Source: Bradyrhizobium sp. 195 (GTDB taxonomy: Bacteria > Pseudomonadota > Alphaproteobacteria > Rhizobiales > Xanthobacteraceae). From it: a DNA stretch of 64,000 nt. The translations under genes were made by a program, and so were the position numbers. Under the pieces are notes generated by a model. That model had not been told where the DNA came from, did no database searches, and saw nothing but the letters and a program-made list of their open reading frames with translations. Positions 1 through 7,825 of this stretch are shown one piece after another. Positions within the stretch are counted from its first letter, which is position 1. Each line of letters begins with the position of its first letter. The stretch spans positions 248,001 through 312,000 of the forward strand of contig NZ_CP082162.1 of assembly GCF_023101665.1 (NCBI RefSeq). Direction: 5' to 3'.

Positions 1-121
1 TTGAACCTTTGGATCAATGCGGCATGACTCCGCGTCGGCGGAGGCAGCGAAGTTCTCGCTTCTCATCGCACATTAACGGGAGATACTTCGATACTGGACG
101 CACATCGGAACGTCGGTGAGC

Positions 122-412
122 TCATTGGACTGGCGTTTTCGGCCGCACGTTGAGCCGTGCGAGCTCTCGGCGCTCGTCATCCGACAATTGCCAATCCTCG
201 CATTGATTGTAGAGCTGCTTAAAAGCGTCGTGCAGCTTGCTTCGGGCGACCTTTACCATCTCAGTGTCGTCAAATTCGCGCGAGTTGAGGAAGATCGGTA
301 AGGTAAAACTGGTTTGATCGCGGTCAAATCGAAACGTCAAACCCATATCCTCACCTCGCTCATTAGGCGAAATCATCTCAATGCGTGCGAGTGTGATTTT
401 GAATTTGCCCAT
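122..412 (-). CDS. Conserved hypothetical protein, MGKF family, copy 1
   Basis: A 96-residue protein with no domain I can name. It opens with MGKFKITLARIEMI, has a central segment rich in acidic residues, and ends with a charged helix-like stretch (DERRELARLN). No signal peptide or membrane segment is visible, so a cytoplasmic location is inferred. A second copy at 40823-41110 differs at only about ten positions, so both copies appear to be under selection or the duplication is recent. A GGAG ribosome-binding site sits a few bases before the ATG in both. In both copies it lies directly after a DUF1488-type gene, which is broken here and intact in copy 2. Function unknown. Confidence 0.7.
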   Translation of the reverse strand: MGKFKITLARIEMISPNERGEDMGLTFRFDRDQTSFTLPIFLNSREFDDTEMVKVARSKLHDAFKQLYNQCEDWQLSDDERRELARLNVRPKTPVQ

Positions 413-463
413 CCATTCAACTCCTGGAATCGCGGGCCAAAAGCGACTTGGGTTTATTGTTCA

Positions 464-738
464 TCAGACGCCTTTTGAGAATTGACTGGCGACAAGATCG
501 TAAGAGCCCCTGCTGCCGCGCACATAAACCTTTGCGGCTGTAGCGCAGATCGCATCGCGATTGCGATCAAACGCATTCAGGAAGTCAGCTTCGTCGTGAC
601 AGGCGCCAGGCTGAAGTCGTTTCAAGGCGTCTTCCTCAATGAAGAATGATGCCTCAATCGCACTGTCTGAGCCCCCAGAAAATGCACTGCGCGTCTCGTC
701 CGGTCATATGAGCGGCTTTGATTTGGAAACTTGATCAT
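464..738 (-). pseudogene. DUF1488-family protein, frameshifted copy
   Basis: The reading frame matches the intact gene at 40499-40771 from its ATG (MI-x-FPNQSRSYD) through the C-terminal GSYDL region to the TGA. Near codon 18, where the intact copy reads HFWG, this copy carries two extra bases in T and G runs. The frame shifts and no protein longer than about 20 residues can be made from the normal start. DUF1488 proteins are small proteins of unknown function common in rhizobia. The break is seen directly by comparing the two copies. Confidence 0.75.
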
Positions 739-956
739 ACGGCAGTCCAATCCAGATTAGCAGGCGTCTAGTCGTGCGATGTTCGAAGAGGCAGCTGCGC
801 GTCTGCTGTCACTTTCCCCTCACGCTCTCAGGGGGGCGGCAGAGCGAACCTTGCTGCAGCGCAATGGCTTCCGCGGCGATCCACCCGACGACATGAGCGT
901 ACACTCAGCTACTCTGATTCAATTGGCTTTCGACAAAGAAGTTGCTCGGTCGTGAG
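739..956. other. Spacer between broken DUF1488 gene and transglutaminase gene
   Basis: No gene is seen. About 50 bases next to the transglutaminase stop match the corresponding region of the second copy (about 40258-40335). The two copies then diverge, so the duplication is patchy here. Confidence 0.5.
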
Positions 957-1853
957 CTATGAGGTGACCAGAACCTCAACTGACATACCAGCGAAGGCAT
1001 TTGTACTGCCGATGTAGCTGCCCGACACCGGCGCTATCTGGCGGATATCGCGAGCTACCGCGATGGGAACCAAATTAAAGCCGCCTAAACTGCGGTTTGT
1101 TGGGTCAAACGTGATCCAGCCCGCTCCCGGTACGAAGATTTCGGCCCACGCATGCGTTGATCCTGTTCCGCCGGAGCCGGCACTTTGCTGGACCGGGTTG
1201 TAAAGATAGCCGGAAACGATCCTCGCTCCGAAACCCAACGCGCGGGCCGCTTCGGTGAACAACACCGCCAGATCTCGGCATGAACCCCAGCCACGACTCA
1301 AGGTCTCCAGGGGCATTTGGGTCCCTTCTTCGTCACGGCTCTGATATCGAGCCGCTTGCGAAACCCCGACGCTTAGGTCCTTGAGCAGCGCCAATGTGTC
1401 AGTCTCCCTTCCGCGAACAAACATTTGTGCCCAGTTTCGCAAGGTCCCTTCCGAGTCCGCGAATTGCGGAGTGGCCAAAGCGCCAAGATCGACCCAATCA
1501 TGATTGGAATAGAGGAAGGGGTAAGATGTTGCCGAGACTGAGATGTCGAAAATAGGCCATTCAACCGAGGCGAGCTGAAGCTTTGCAGCGCTGCAGATCA
1601 CCAAAGTGCTGGCCTTCATGGCAAACGTTGCTGTTGTAACTGCATTCCCGAACACGTCGCTGGCCCATGTCAAGACTGCATCAGGCGTCGCCGCAATTCG
1701 GCTGGATAGCAATCGAACATCACGGCTTTCGCGCGGACGCAGCATAAGGCGATGAGGAAGAAGGCTTACCGGCTCATGGAAGCGATAAGTCGTCGTATGC
1801 TGAATGTTCAAGGTGATCAACGGCAACTCCCGCCGGCGGCCGCGCCGGCTCAT
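957..1853 (-). CDS. Transglutaminase-like cysteine protease family protein, copy 1
   Basis: About 298 residues from the ATG at 1853; a TTG at 1820 directly before ITLNIQH is an equally good start by homology with the second copy. The first ~90 residues form the bacterial transglutaminase N-terminal beta domain (HTTTYRF, LMLRPRESRDV). The transglutaminase-like core follows, with the expected triad: Cys in GWGSCRDLAVLF, His in STHAWAEIF and Asp in ITFDPTN. Such proteins act as peptidases or amide-cleaving enzymes in the cytoplasm; the substrate is unknown. The degraded paralogue is at 39498-40454. The neighbouring hydrolase remnant points the other way from a shared upstream region. Confidence 0.85.
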   Translation of the reverse strand: MSRRGRRRELPLITLNIQHTTTYRFHEPVSLLPHRLMLRPRESRDVRLLSSRIAATPDAVLTWASDVFGNAVTTATFAMKASTLVICSAAKLQLASVEWPIFDISVSATSYPFLYSNHDWVDLGALATPQFADSEGTLRNWAQMFVRGRETDTLALLKDLSVGVSQAARYQSRDEEGTQMPLETLSRGWGSCRDLAVLFTEAARALGFGARIVSGYLYNPVQQSAGSGGTGSTHAWAEIFVPGAGWITFDPTNRSLGGFNLVPIAVARDIRQIAPVSGSYIGSTNAFAGMSVEVLVTS

Positions 1854-1991
1854 CGACGGCCCATTGCGGCGAAGGATGAAATGCCAGATCACAGGCTAGA
1901 GTGAGGAACGAAGTGGGGGCCTGTCGGTTCACTTCACCTGCAACATTTCTCAATGCCTGAGGCATCGTGCAGGACCCAGCGAGGTACTGCA

Positions 1992-2395
1992 ATGACCTCC
2001 CCGCATGCTCGTTGCCAGGTTACTGTCCAACTGTCTCGTCGCCTTCCGGCGACACCCTGCACTTACCACAGTTGCTGGTGCCGCTACCGGCGCCGCGCTC
2101 GTCAATCGACAGCTTGCGAAGAAGGCGCAGCGCGATAATCCTCCACAAGGGCGGTCTATCGAGGTCAACGGCGTCCAACTGCACTATGTTGAACGCGGCA
2201 GTGGTCGGCCTCTCGTTCTCTTCCATGGCAACGGATCCAGGATTTCCGGTCGAGTGGCCTGATTGATCGCGCGGCTGAAAATTACCGGGTGATCGTGTTC
2301 GACCGGCCTGGCTTCGGACATAGCCACCCCCCCGGAACGTCGTTTGGAATCCGGAAGCACAAGCAGATTTGTTCAAGGTTGTGCTGTGCGAAGTG
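1992..2395 (+). pseudogene. Alpha/beta hydrolase, broken N-terminal copy
   Basis: The sequence matches the intact hydrolase at 38108-39118, including the N-terminal membrane segment, the NRQLAKKAQRDNP stretch, the oxyanion-hole region LVLFHGNGS and DRPGFGHS. A deletion of roughly seven bases just after HGNGS shifts the frame and causes an early stop at about 2262. Homology ends near 2395, before the GHSWG nucleophile region, so the catalytic serine and histidine are absent. It cannot be a working hydrolase. It lies divergent to the transglutaminase gene, whereas in copy 2 both genes point the same way. Confidence 0.8.
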
Positions 2396-2543
2396 CTCGC
2401 GAGCCGGCTCGAGGCAGTGCATCGCAGAGGTCGATGTCACGCAAGGAATCTCGGCGTCGTCACGCATCGAGAACCGGACGATCATCTGGACATACTCTGA
2501 CAAAGCGGCCACTGGTCAATGTCATCGCCACTCCTTATTCGCC

Positions 2544-2840
2544 TCAGCCCTCCTCGCCGAGCCGGAGGAAATCGTCGAATACCGCTGCCACCAGCGCGCG
2601 GTGCCGCGTGTCCTCGTGGGGGAGGCCCGCGATATAGAGATTGAGCAGATAGCGCGCCTTCACCGCGGCCTCCGGCCACGAGGTGGCGGGCACCGTCATC
2701 AGGCGATTTTCGAGATCGGACTCGCGCTCACGCAGCTCCCTGACATTGTTCTCGACCTCGGCCAGCGCGCGGCGCAGGTCGGTTGCCTTCTGCGCGGCCA
2801 TGCCGCGGTGCTGATCGAGCTCGACCGGGATGTCGGTCAT
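2544..2840 (-). CDS. Small conserved hypothetical protein with coiled-coil middle
   Basis: 98 residues beginning MTDIPVELDQHRGMAAQKAT. Residues 20-50 are a highly charged, Leu-rich heptad-like stretch that probably forms a coiled coil (RALAEVENNVRELRERESD). A W-PEAAVKARYLLNLY motif follows. I remember similar proteins from Bradyrhizobium genomes, without a known role. Its ATG overlaps the stop of the upstream gene (TGATG), so the two are probably translationally coupled. Cytoplasmic by appearance. Confidence 0.7.
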   Translation of the reverse strand: MTDIPVELDQHRGMAAQKATDLRRALAEVENNVRELRERESDLENRLMTVPATSWPEAAVKARYLLNLYIAGLPHEDTRHRALVAAVFDDFLRLGEEG

Positions 2841-3097
2841 CAGCGGTTCACGTCGGCGCGTTGAGCGTCCGCAAGGTCCACCGAACCGATCGAGCGCACC
2901 TCCGTCGCGCCCTGCACGGCTTCGGACGGCACCGTGATCATGGTGGCGACACGGCGCCAGACCGCGAACGAGAGTCCATCGATCATCTCCTCGTCGGTGA
3001 CGACCTCATAGCCGCCAGCCGGCAACTCGCGCGCGATGCCGCGGATGTGGAACGGATGCTTGAATGTGACGGTTTCCCGCCTCGAACGGATGGTCAC
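2840..3097 (-). CDS. Small conserved hypothetical protein, coupled to next gene
   Basis: 85 residues opening MTIRSRRETVTFKHPFHIRG. The pattern (RELPAGGYEVVTDEEMIDGLSF) is of alternating short strands with no hydrophobic segment, as in small phage- or island-associated cytoplasmic proteins of rhizobia. The stop codon overlaps the start of the 98-residue gene by one base, giving a two-gene unit. Function unknown. The match to remembered Bradyrhizobium proteins supports it being real. Confidence 0.7.
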   Translation of the reverse strand: MTIRSRRETVTFKHPFHIRGIARELPAGGYEVVTDEEMIDGLSFAVWRRVATMITVPSEAVQGATEVRSIGSVDLADAQRADVNR

Positions 3098-3275
3098 GCG
3101 CGCCTACTTTCTTGTGAGAGCGGCCCCACCGACACCGGCGATCACGACCATGCGCTTTATGCGCGCTAATAGCCAGCACTATCGCGCCATCGGGGTGCGC
3201 GGCGTTTTAGTCCTCGCTAATGGCGTGATGCAGGCGTAGCGTCGCATCCATCACCGCATCTTCCACTACGGCTTC

Positions 3276-3309
3276 TACCGGTGACTGAGGGTCACGTGCG
3301 CTCACGCCG
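3276..3309 (+). promoter_or_regulatory. Leader element, copy H (diverged)
   Basis: Carries the family core TACCGGTGACTGAGGG followed by GTGCGCTCACGCC. It lies about 50 bases before the tiny membrane protein gene at 3361. It is the least conserved copy, and the second hairpin seen in other copies is not obvious. Confidence 0.5.
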
Positions 3310-3360
3310 AGAAACCAGTCATTGAAGCACGACCATGTCGTTGTCGCGCAGGAGCATGCG

Positions 3361-3453
3361 ATGTCGCGTTTTCGCGCCTCGGAATGGATCGTTCCGCCAA
3401 TCGTCGCTCCGCTGTTGCTGTTCGCTTGTGCGGCGGCGCTCTTCCATGGCTAG
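3361..3453 (+). CDS. 30-residue single-span membrane protein (WxVPP family)
   Basis: A 30-residue reading frame: a short polar N-terminus (MSRFRASE), then W-I-V-P-P and a hydrophobic helix of about 18 residues (IVAPLLLFACAAALF). It aligns with the 33-residue protein at 5886-5987 in the same order: F, acidic residue plus W, [IL]VPP, hydrophobic helix. Both follow a copy of the leader element, which supports this very short frame as a real gene. Inner-membrane location inferred. Its end overlaps the ATG at 3446. Confidence 0.5.
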   Translation: MSRFRASEWIVPPIVAPLLLFACAAALFHG

Positions 3454-3724
3454 GGCAACACGCATTCCCTATCTGGTCAGTGCAACCAACGAATATGGCT
3501 GCGCCAATCTCGGCCGCGGCACCGCCGGCCTTGCTCTGCGGCTGGCGCGAAAATTTCTGCGCGACGGCTTCATGGACGTGAAGGTCTGCACGCCGCGCGG
3601 CCGCGTGCTGCAATCGGATGAACTGGACGAACTCAAACCTTCAGATGAGACCGACGACATGGCCAAGGGACAGCAGCGCGGCAATAGCGAGACCAAGAAG
3701 CAAAGAAGGACAAGGCTAAGGTGA
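3446..3724 (+). CDS. Conserved hypothetical protein, possibly extended through the next gene
   Basis: 92 residues from the ATG overlapping the stop of the tiny membrane protein. Residues 8-60 (YLVSATNEYGCANLGRG, then KFLRDGFMDVKVCTPRGRV) look like a real rhizobial small protein. The last ~22 residues coincide with the start of a separate MAKGQ-type gene read in the same frame, so the original stop may have been lost. No known domain, no membrane segment. Confidence 0.45.
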   Translation: MARATRIPYLVSATNEYGCANLGRGTAGLALRLARKFLRDGFMDVKVCTPRGRVLQSDELDELKPSDETDDMAKGQQRGNSETKKQRRTRLR

Positions 3725-3780
3725 TCGCCGCCGCGCCGAGCCGCAAGGAAGCCGGATTTCGGGCCGGCCGAGTTGAAATA
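3659..3780 (+). pseudogene. MAKGQ-family small basic protein, frameshifted
   Basis: Starts MAKGQQRGNSETKK, the start of a Lys-rich small protein family I know from rhizobia. After 14 codons one base appears to be missing from a C/A-rich run; restoring it continues the protein as KKDKAKVIAAAPSRKEAG. As written the frame stops at 3724. The family's role is unknown. The end coordinate is approximate. Confidence 0.5.
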
Positions 3781-4485
3781 GCGGAACGCCGCCTCGACCG
3801 GACCAATGCGAATCGGCTCTCTCAGCCGAGCGCCTCTGACGTCGTCTCCTGGCCCTTAGCCGCCTCGGACTCGTTTTCCGACAATGGACATAGGTTCGGA
3901 TTTAACGTAGTGGACCGCTTCGATCCAGTTGGGTTTCGAGATGCAGCCGGTCGCCATCATTGATCTGACTTGAGCCGCTGTGTGTCGAGCGACCAAACTC
4001 GAGAGCTTCAAGGCAAGCGAGCACTGGCCGGCGTTTCTCGCCCAGCGCCAGCGAGTCTGCCAAGCACAGATGCCGGAATGAGCGCACGAGATGTTGAATA
4101 CCGCTATATGGCGGACGAGCGCCAGCAACCAGGATAGCTATCTTTTTTTGTTACTTGAGGCATCCACCAAACCAAGCGGCGGCCCCATTGGCCCATCTGA
4201 AATCGGCTCTCGCCTCTCCAAAGTGCATGAACGTTGGGCATATGCGAGAGGGCCTGGGTGAGCCTCACGATAAGTTTCCCCAAACGGGAGCTATTCACTA
4301 GGTGCTCGAACGAAAAGGGCGTACCCTTTAGTTGGTCGGGCGGATTGCTCGAGAGCTGCCTCAAGAGCGACGACACATCGGCGTTTCCGCTTCCAACAAT
4401 GGCGGCCCAGTGCCGCCGGTAGGCACACATCATTCTGAAATTAATATTCGAACAGCATCAAGATGCACTCCGGCAGCCTGCGAAA
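3781..4485. other. Region without a recognised gene
   Basis: Several frames stay open on both strands (for example minus 4104-4433), but none resembles a family I know and none has a clear ribosome-binding site. It may hold decayed coding sequence. Confidence 0.4.
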
Positions 4486-5031
4486 ATGCGCATTGCGGTT
4501 GTCTTTAGCTCTTTGTCGTTTGGAGAGAAGCACTTGGCGAAGTACGCTTACGTCACCCGCACGACGTGGCTCGGCCGTTCCGGGGTCATCAAGGTGGCGC
4601 ACATCTTTGAAAGATGTGGACTTGCCATGGTGGGCGGCGCGGGCGGCCTTTACGTGGCCATCGGACTGATGCGCATGCAAACCGCGTTGTTTCAGAACGA
4701 ATGGATGGTCCTGTTGATGATGCTTTACGGGGCCTTTGGTTTCTATCTGGGCATCGATCTGCCTAACCGTGTTGCGCACAGAGCAAGATTCCAACGGCCG
4801 GAAGAATGGAGCTTCGGTGCCGACGCGGCGGCGCTCGCCAGCGCGGCCGGCACTTTCTTTGCTGCGCTCGCTCTTTTTCTGTCCGTCAGCATGATTGTCC
4901 TCGATGAGACCGTGCACGATGGATTCAGAGTTCTGGTGGGATGCTGTTGGGCGATTGGCACGTCGCTTCAAATTGCTGCCGGTGCGATAGGCCGCAGCAC
5001 CCTCGGAGGACCTAGGCATGAGTCAAGATAA
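4486..5031 (+). CDS. Integral membrane protein of unknown function
   Basis: 181 residues from the first ATG; an internal ATG at 4627 (MVGGAGGLYVAIGL) is also possible. Four hydrophobic segments are visible: GLAMVGGAGGLYVAIGL, WMVLLMMLYGAFGFYLGI, AALASAAGTFFAALALFL and VLVGCCWAIGTSLQIAAG. A charged cytoplasmic loop with HRARFQRPEEW lies between the second and third. No catalytic motif is seen. It overlaps the next small gene by 14 bases, indicating cotranslation. Confidence 0.65.
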   Translation: MRIAVVFSSLSFGEKHLAKYAYVTRTTWLGRSGVIKVAHIFERCGLAMVGGAGGLYVAIGLMRMQTALFQNEWMVLLMMLYGAFGFYLGIDLPNRVAHRARFQRPEEWSFGADAAALASAAGTFFAALALFLSVSMIVLDETVHDGFRVLVGCCWAIGTSLQIAAGAIGRSTLGGPRHESR

Positions 5032-5209
5032 ATCCATGTCGCTTTGGACGCCCGAGAAGTTAAGCAGAAAAGCCAAGGAAGACGCTGAGAACGACAACTA
5101 CAATCCACCACATTCATGGTGGCCCGGCCGATACAGCGTAGGTACCGAAGCCCGCGACAGGTACGATCGAGCTTTTAATCTCCATCACAGCGATGAGGAC
5201 GAGTACTAG
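5018..5209 (+). CDS. Small hydrophilic hypothetical protein
   Basis: 63 residues, rich in charged residues, Tyr and Trp (SWWPGRYSVGTEARDRYDRAF, ending DEDEY). No domain recognised. Its ATG lies inside the end of the preceding membrane-protein gene, with a GGAGG-like site upstream, so the two probably form one transcription unit. Confidence 0.55.
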   Translation: MSQDKSMSLWTPEKLSRKAKEDAENDNYNPPHSWWPGRYSVGTEARDRYDRAFNLHHSDEDEY

Positions 5210-5509
5210 CCACCTCAGGCGGGCTCTTCCATTTCAGCCGACGCTGGTTTTGCATCGGATTTGCTCGGACTCGGCCATTGCGAAGTGCTTGGTGCCTGTT
5301 GGGCGCCTCAACCGGCAACGAACGGCGATCGCCATATCGGCTTACTGAGGGCGAACGGACGTCTGATGATGGATGTGCTCACCGCAGCTTTTGACCCCTA
5401 CCGCACATTCGGCGCGACGTTTTCCTGCGCCCGCAGCCCGCGCCCGGTGGCCGCTCCTTCAAGTAGGAACTGAAAGCACCGGCAGCCATTAGCCAGTGTC
5501 ATCCTCTAT
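5210..5509. other. Spacer before leader A
   Basis: An open frame from 5261 has only a TTG start and no family resemblance. I see no convincing gene. Confidence 0.4.
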
Positions 5510-5541
5510 TATCGGTGACCGAGAGCCGTATGCTCCCGCCT
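5510..5541 (+). promoter_or_regulatory. Leader element, copy A
   Basis: TATCGGTGACCGAGAGC, a short loop, then TGCTCCCGCCT. The arm AGC at 5524-5526 can pair with GCT at 5532-5534. CCCGC at 5535-5539 can instead pair with GCGGG at 5550-5554, which is the only ribosome-binding-like sequence before the ATG at 5562. Two overlapping hairpins with the second covering the Shine-Dalgarno region suggest translational control. Confidence 0.65.
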
Positions 5542-5561
5542 CAACCTGAGCGGGTGAGCCG

Positions 5562-5735
5562 ATGTGCGAAACGTGCACAGAGCTAGACGAGATAATCTCG
5601 CATTACCGGCGACTCGCGGCCTTCCCCTTCGATCCGCTCACCGCAGAGCGTATTACCGGCGTGGTCGCCGACTTGCAGCAGAAACGGAACGCAATGCACC
5701 CCACCGTTCTGCCCTCGTCGGAGTTAGGGCGCTGA
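5562..5735 (+). CDS. 57-residue MCxxC small protein, paralogue 1
   Basis: Begins MCETCTELDEIISHYRRL and continues with an amphipathic, probably helical region (RITGVVADLQQKRNAM). The CxxC directly after the start could bind a metal or form a disulfide, but a single pair is weak evidence. It resembles the 53-residue MCNKC protein at 7844-8005, and both follow the leader element. I remember many proteins of this type in Bradyrhizobium. Cytoplasmic, function unknown. Confidence 0.65.
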   Translation: MCETCTELDEIISHYRRLAAFPFDPLTAERITGVVADLQQKRNAMHPTVLPSSELGR

Positions 5736-5831
5736 CAGCCATTTCGTCGCATTGGTGTGCGCATTTTTCGATATCGCTGCGCGCTGTTGTAGCCTAGGGT
5801 ATTACCCATCACCGCCCCGATCAGTGGCATC

Positions 5832-5863
5832 TATCGGTGACTGAGAGCGTTGCGCTCCCGCCT
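5832..5863 (+). promoter_or_regulatory. Leader element, copy B
   Basis: TATCGGTGACTGAGAGCG, loop, CGCTCCCGCCT. AGCG pairs with CGCT as a tight first hairpin. CCGCC at 5858-5862 pairs with GGCGG at 5877-5881, five bases before the ATG at 5886. Confidence 0.7.
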
Positions 5864-5885
5864 CTAACTGAAAGTGGGCGGTCAG

Positions 5886-5987
5886 ATGTCCGATCCTGTC
5901 AAATTCGATATTCGTGATTGGCTCGTACCACCATTATTGGTGCCGATATTTCTTTTACTTCTGATCGCGGCCGCGGCCGTTCTATAG
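5886..5987 (+). CDS. 33-residue single-span membrane protein (WxVPP family)
   Basis: Starts MSDPVKFDIRDW, followed by LVPPLLVPIF and a run of Leu, Ile and Ala forming one membrane helix to the C-terminus. It matches the 30-residue protein at 3361-3453 in length, the W-[IL]-VPP motif and placement after a leader copy. The start is fixed by the Shine-Dalgarno-like GGGCGG just upstream. Probably a cytoplasm-facing N-terminus with one inner-membrane helix. Confidence 0.55.
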   Translation: MSDPVKFDIRDWLVPPLLVPIFLLLLIAAAAVL

Positions 5988-6051
5988 CGGTAGGTCCCCT
6001 CAACCGCGGCCGGGTGATCGAGCCAAGACTCCGGCCAGACAGGAGTCGGAA

Positions 6052-6240
6052 ATGGCAAACACAGCGATCATCAGGGACGCCTATGGAGCCCCGGCAATTT
6101 TTGTTGGTTCGAAAACAGGACGGGACGATGCGCCCTTTGTTTTCGTCAGGGTCGGAGACGAGGAGCGCCGGATGCGTTGGTCCGAATGGGATGCTCTTCC
6201 GGCCTGGACCGGCGAGCGTCCCTCTTGGGCAGGTAAGTAG
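6052..6240 (+). CDS. Conserved hypothetical protein, 62 residues
   Basis: MANTAIIRDAYGAPAIFVGS opens a small, mostly beta-like protein with an acidic/aromatic C-terminus (RMRWSEWDALPAW). A purine-rich CAGGAG lies a few bases before the ATG. No membrane segment and no recognised domain. It sits among other tiny genes, all on the plus strand, but with no overlap that would prove an operon. Confidence 0.6.
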   Translation: MANTAIIRDAYGAPAIFVGSKTGRDDAPFVFVRVGDEERRMRWSEWDALPAWTGERPSWAGK

Positions 6241-6256
6241 GAATGAGAGGTTCAGC

Positions 6257-6528
6257 ATGACGCCGGCCTAACAGGTTCATGGACGGCGGCGCTTTTCCTG
6301 GCCTCGGCACTTGGCGTCCCTACGCCAGCCGCTTTCGCCGCGGAGCCGAACTGCCGTGCGGTCGAAAGCACCAGCGCGCGCCTCTCCTGTTACGACGCGG
6401 CGTTTCCTCCAAAAACGAGGAAGCCAGCCGAGACCGTTATCGACTCATCGTCAGGCGACAAGGACCCATTCCTTGACGAAGAAGCCAGAACCGCCGCAAA
6501 GCTAAAGAATATTTGCCGCGGTCGCTGA
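6257..6528 (+). pseudogene. Secreted Cys-containing small protein, start lost by frameshift
   Basis: A frame ending at 6528 encodes a hydrophobic signal-peptide-like stretch (TAALFLASALGVPTPAAFAA), then EPNCRAVESTSARLSCYDAAFPP and a C-terminal DPFLDEEARTAAKLKNICRG. I recognise this pattern as a periplasmic protein family of Bradyrhizobium. No ATG, GTG or TTG opens this frame. The well-placed ATG at 6257 is one frame off, so one base seems to have been lost right after it. Function unknown. Confidence 0.6.
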
Positions 6529-6824
6529 GTTCGCCGACGCGTGGGCGTGTCGTGCGCTCCAATTCAGAGGCCCAATTAAAATGACGAAAGAGGATGCTAG
6601 AGGTCGCCGGGTGGTCCGCCAACGAAGGCGAGCCCTTCATTTAGCGGGGAGGCATTAGACGACAGGGCGGACAGCTCCGCGAGTTCCAAGGAGCACCAGA
6701 TGCGAAAGCAGCGCCTGCTCGAGGGCGGTCCGTGTCGATCGTTCAGTGAAGACTTCAAGCGATGCTGAGTGACGGGAATTTGAGGCTGCTTACGGGTCGA
6801 TTCGATGCAGAGTAATGATGGCGC

Positions 6825-7004
6825 ATGGAACATCAGGGAAATGAATACACGGTAGTCCAGACGATCAATCCGTCGGGCTGGAAATGGTCGTTTGAGCGAG
6901 ATGGTCGGTCCCCCAGAACCGGAATCGCCTTCAATCGAGCGCAGGCTATCAGCGCAGCTCAACGTGCGATCAGCCAATTGCTCAGAGATCAGCAGCACCA
7001 ATAG
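6825..7004 (+). CDS. 59-residue small conserved protein
   Basis: Starts MEHQGNEYTVVQTINPSGW and continues KWSFERDGRSPRTGIAFNR to a helical Ala/Gln-rich tail. The pattern of a WxW strand, a basic turn and a 'TGIAFNRAQAISAA' helix resembles small rhizobial proteins with an N-terminal beta hairpin and C-terminal helix. No leader element is visible upstream. Cytoplasmic, function unknown. Confidence 0.6.
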   Translation: MEHQGNEYTVVQTINPSGWKWSFERDGRSPRTGIAFNRAQAISAAQRAISQLLRDQQHQ

Positions 7005-7279
7005 ACACGCTCGGTTTGCAGCCCGCCTGGAGCTGAATTTAGTCCTCGGTACGTTGCCTCTCGGTGCCGATGTGGCACGGTGCAAGTGCGGATCACAAAA
7101 GATCGGCGGCAGGGCGGAGAACTGCAAGAGAGTTGCTCCCAGCCAGCACCGCATTACAGACCAGTCAGCTAGCGACTGACGCTCGGCAATTTCGCACCTG
7201 CCAGGAACCGAAACAAAGCGCTCGCTATTCGGCAGATAAAGGCGCACTGTCCCACTACCATCGAGCGGCCCTTAGCATT

Positions 7280-7314
7280 TATCGGTGGTGTGAACGCAAG
7301 TTGCGCTCCCGCTC
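7280..7314 (+). promoter_or_regulatory. Leader element, copy C (variant stem)
   Basis: TATCGGTGGTGTGAACGCAAGTTGCGCTCCCGCT. Here the first hairpin is CGCAA/TTGCG, different in sequence from the other copies but still paired. The second stem CCGCT (7309-7313) pairs with AGCGG (7323-7327), and the alternative GCTCC/GGAGC is also possible, before the ATG at 7338. Confidence 0.6.
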
Positions 7315-7337
7315 AACCCCGCAGCGGAGCGTCAAAC

Positions 7338-7537
7338 ATGCCGGCTCAACGGCCCCCAGACAATCATTGACATTCGAATACCGCCTCGCGCAAGAGGCGA
7401 TCAATCTCCGCCTTCAGGCCAAGGGGATGCCCGTTGGCGTCCGCCGTACGGAGCTTCTGCGAAAAGCCAGGCAGATCGATGTTGCCGGAGAACTGAACAA
7501 GTGGTTGACCTCGCCGGGACTACAGCCGCCATCTTGA
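7338..7537 (+). pseudogene. Small 'LRKARQ...W-L-SPGLQPP' family protein, start frame uncertain
   Basis: The frame ending at 7537 encodes YRLAQEAINLRLQAKGMP, LLRKARQIDVAGELNKWL and the hallmark C-terminus SPGLQPP of a small rhizobial family. Relatives are at 60430-60579 and in the gene cut by the IS66 element. The ATG at 7338, correctly spaced after leader C, is out of frame with this part. Either a one-base change broke the gene, or translation starts at a TTG about 35 bases later. Helical, cytoplasmic, function unknown. Confidence 0.5.
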
Positions 7538-7636
7538 ATTTAGGCCTCGTTCTTGTCCGCGTGATGAACTTCAGCACGCCACGTGGAGACCAACCTTTAT
7601 CGGGATTTTACTCTCACCTTCCCGGGGCTGGTAACC

Positions 7637-7671
7637 GCCGCCTGCGCTTTATTTAAGCGGGCGGCGTTTTT
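7637..7671 (+). terminator. Rho-independent terminator
   Basis: CGCCGCCTGCGCTT, a short T/A loop and AAGCGGGCGGCG form a strong hairpin followed by five T. It could end the transcript of the gene at 7338-7537. Confidence 0.7.
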
Positions 7672-7793
7672 GCTTGAGATGGAAAGCCGTCGGACGCGAC
7701 GTCTAGCAGCAGATCGTGATTTCCATGTGGCTTTCCAGGAACGCCGCTCGAAGAGCGGCTTTAAGCATAATCATCTTTCGAATCTTGGGCTAC

Positions 7794-7825
7794 TATCGGT
7801 GACTGAGAGCTAGTTGCTCCCGCCT
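7794..7825 (+). promoter_or_regulatory. Leader element, copy D
   Basis: TATCGGTGACTGAGAGC, loop, GCTCCCGCCT. CCCGC at 7819-7823 can pair with GCGGG at 7833-7837, immediately before the ATG at 7838 or 7844. Confidence 0.65.

Noticed and set aside
2400..2543. Continuation of the hydrolase beyond 2395
   Set aside because: Similarity to copy 2 stops; the following sequence matches neither copy nor a family I know.
6597..7247. 216-codon minus-strand frame
   Set aside because: Overlaps a better-supported small plus-strand gene (6825-7004) and has no recognisable motif.
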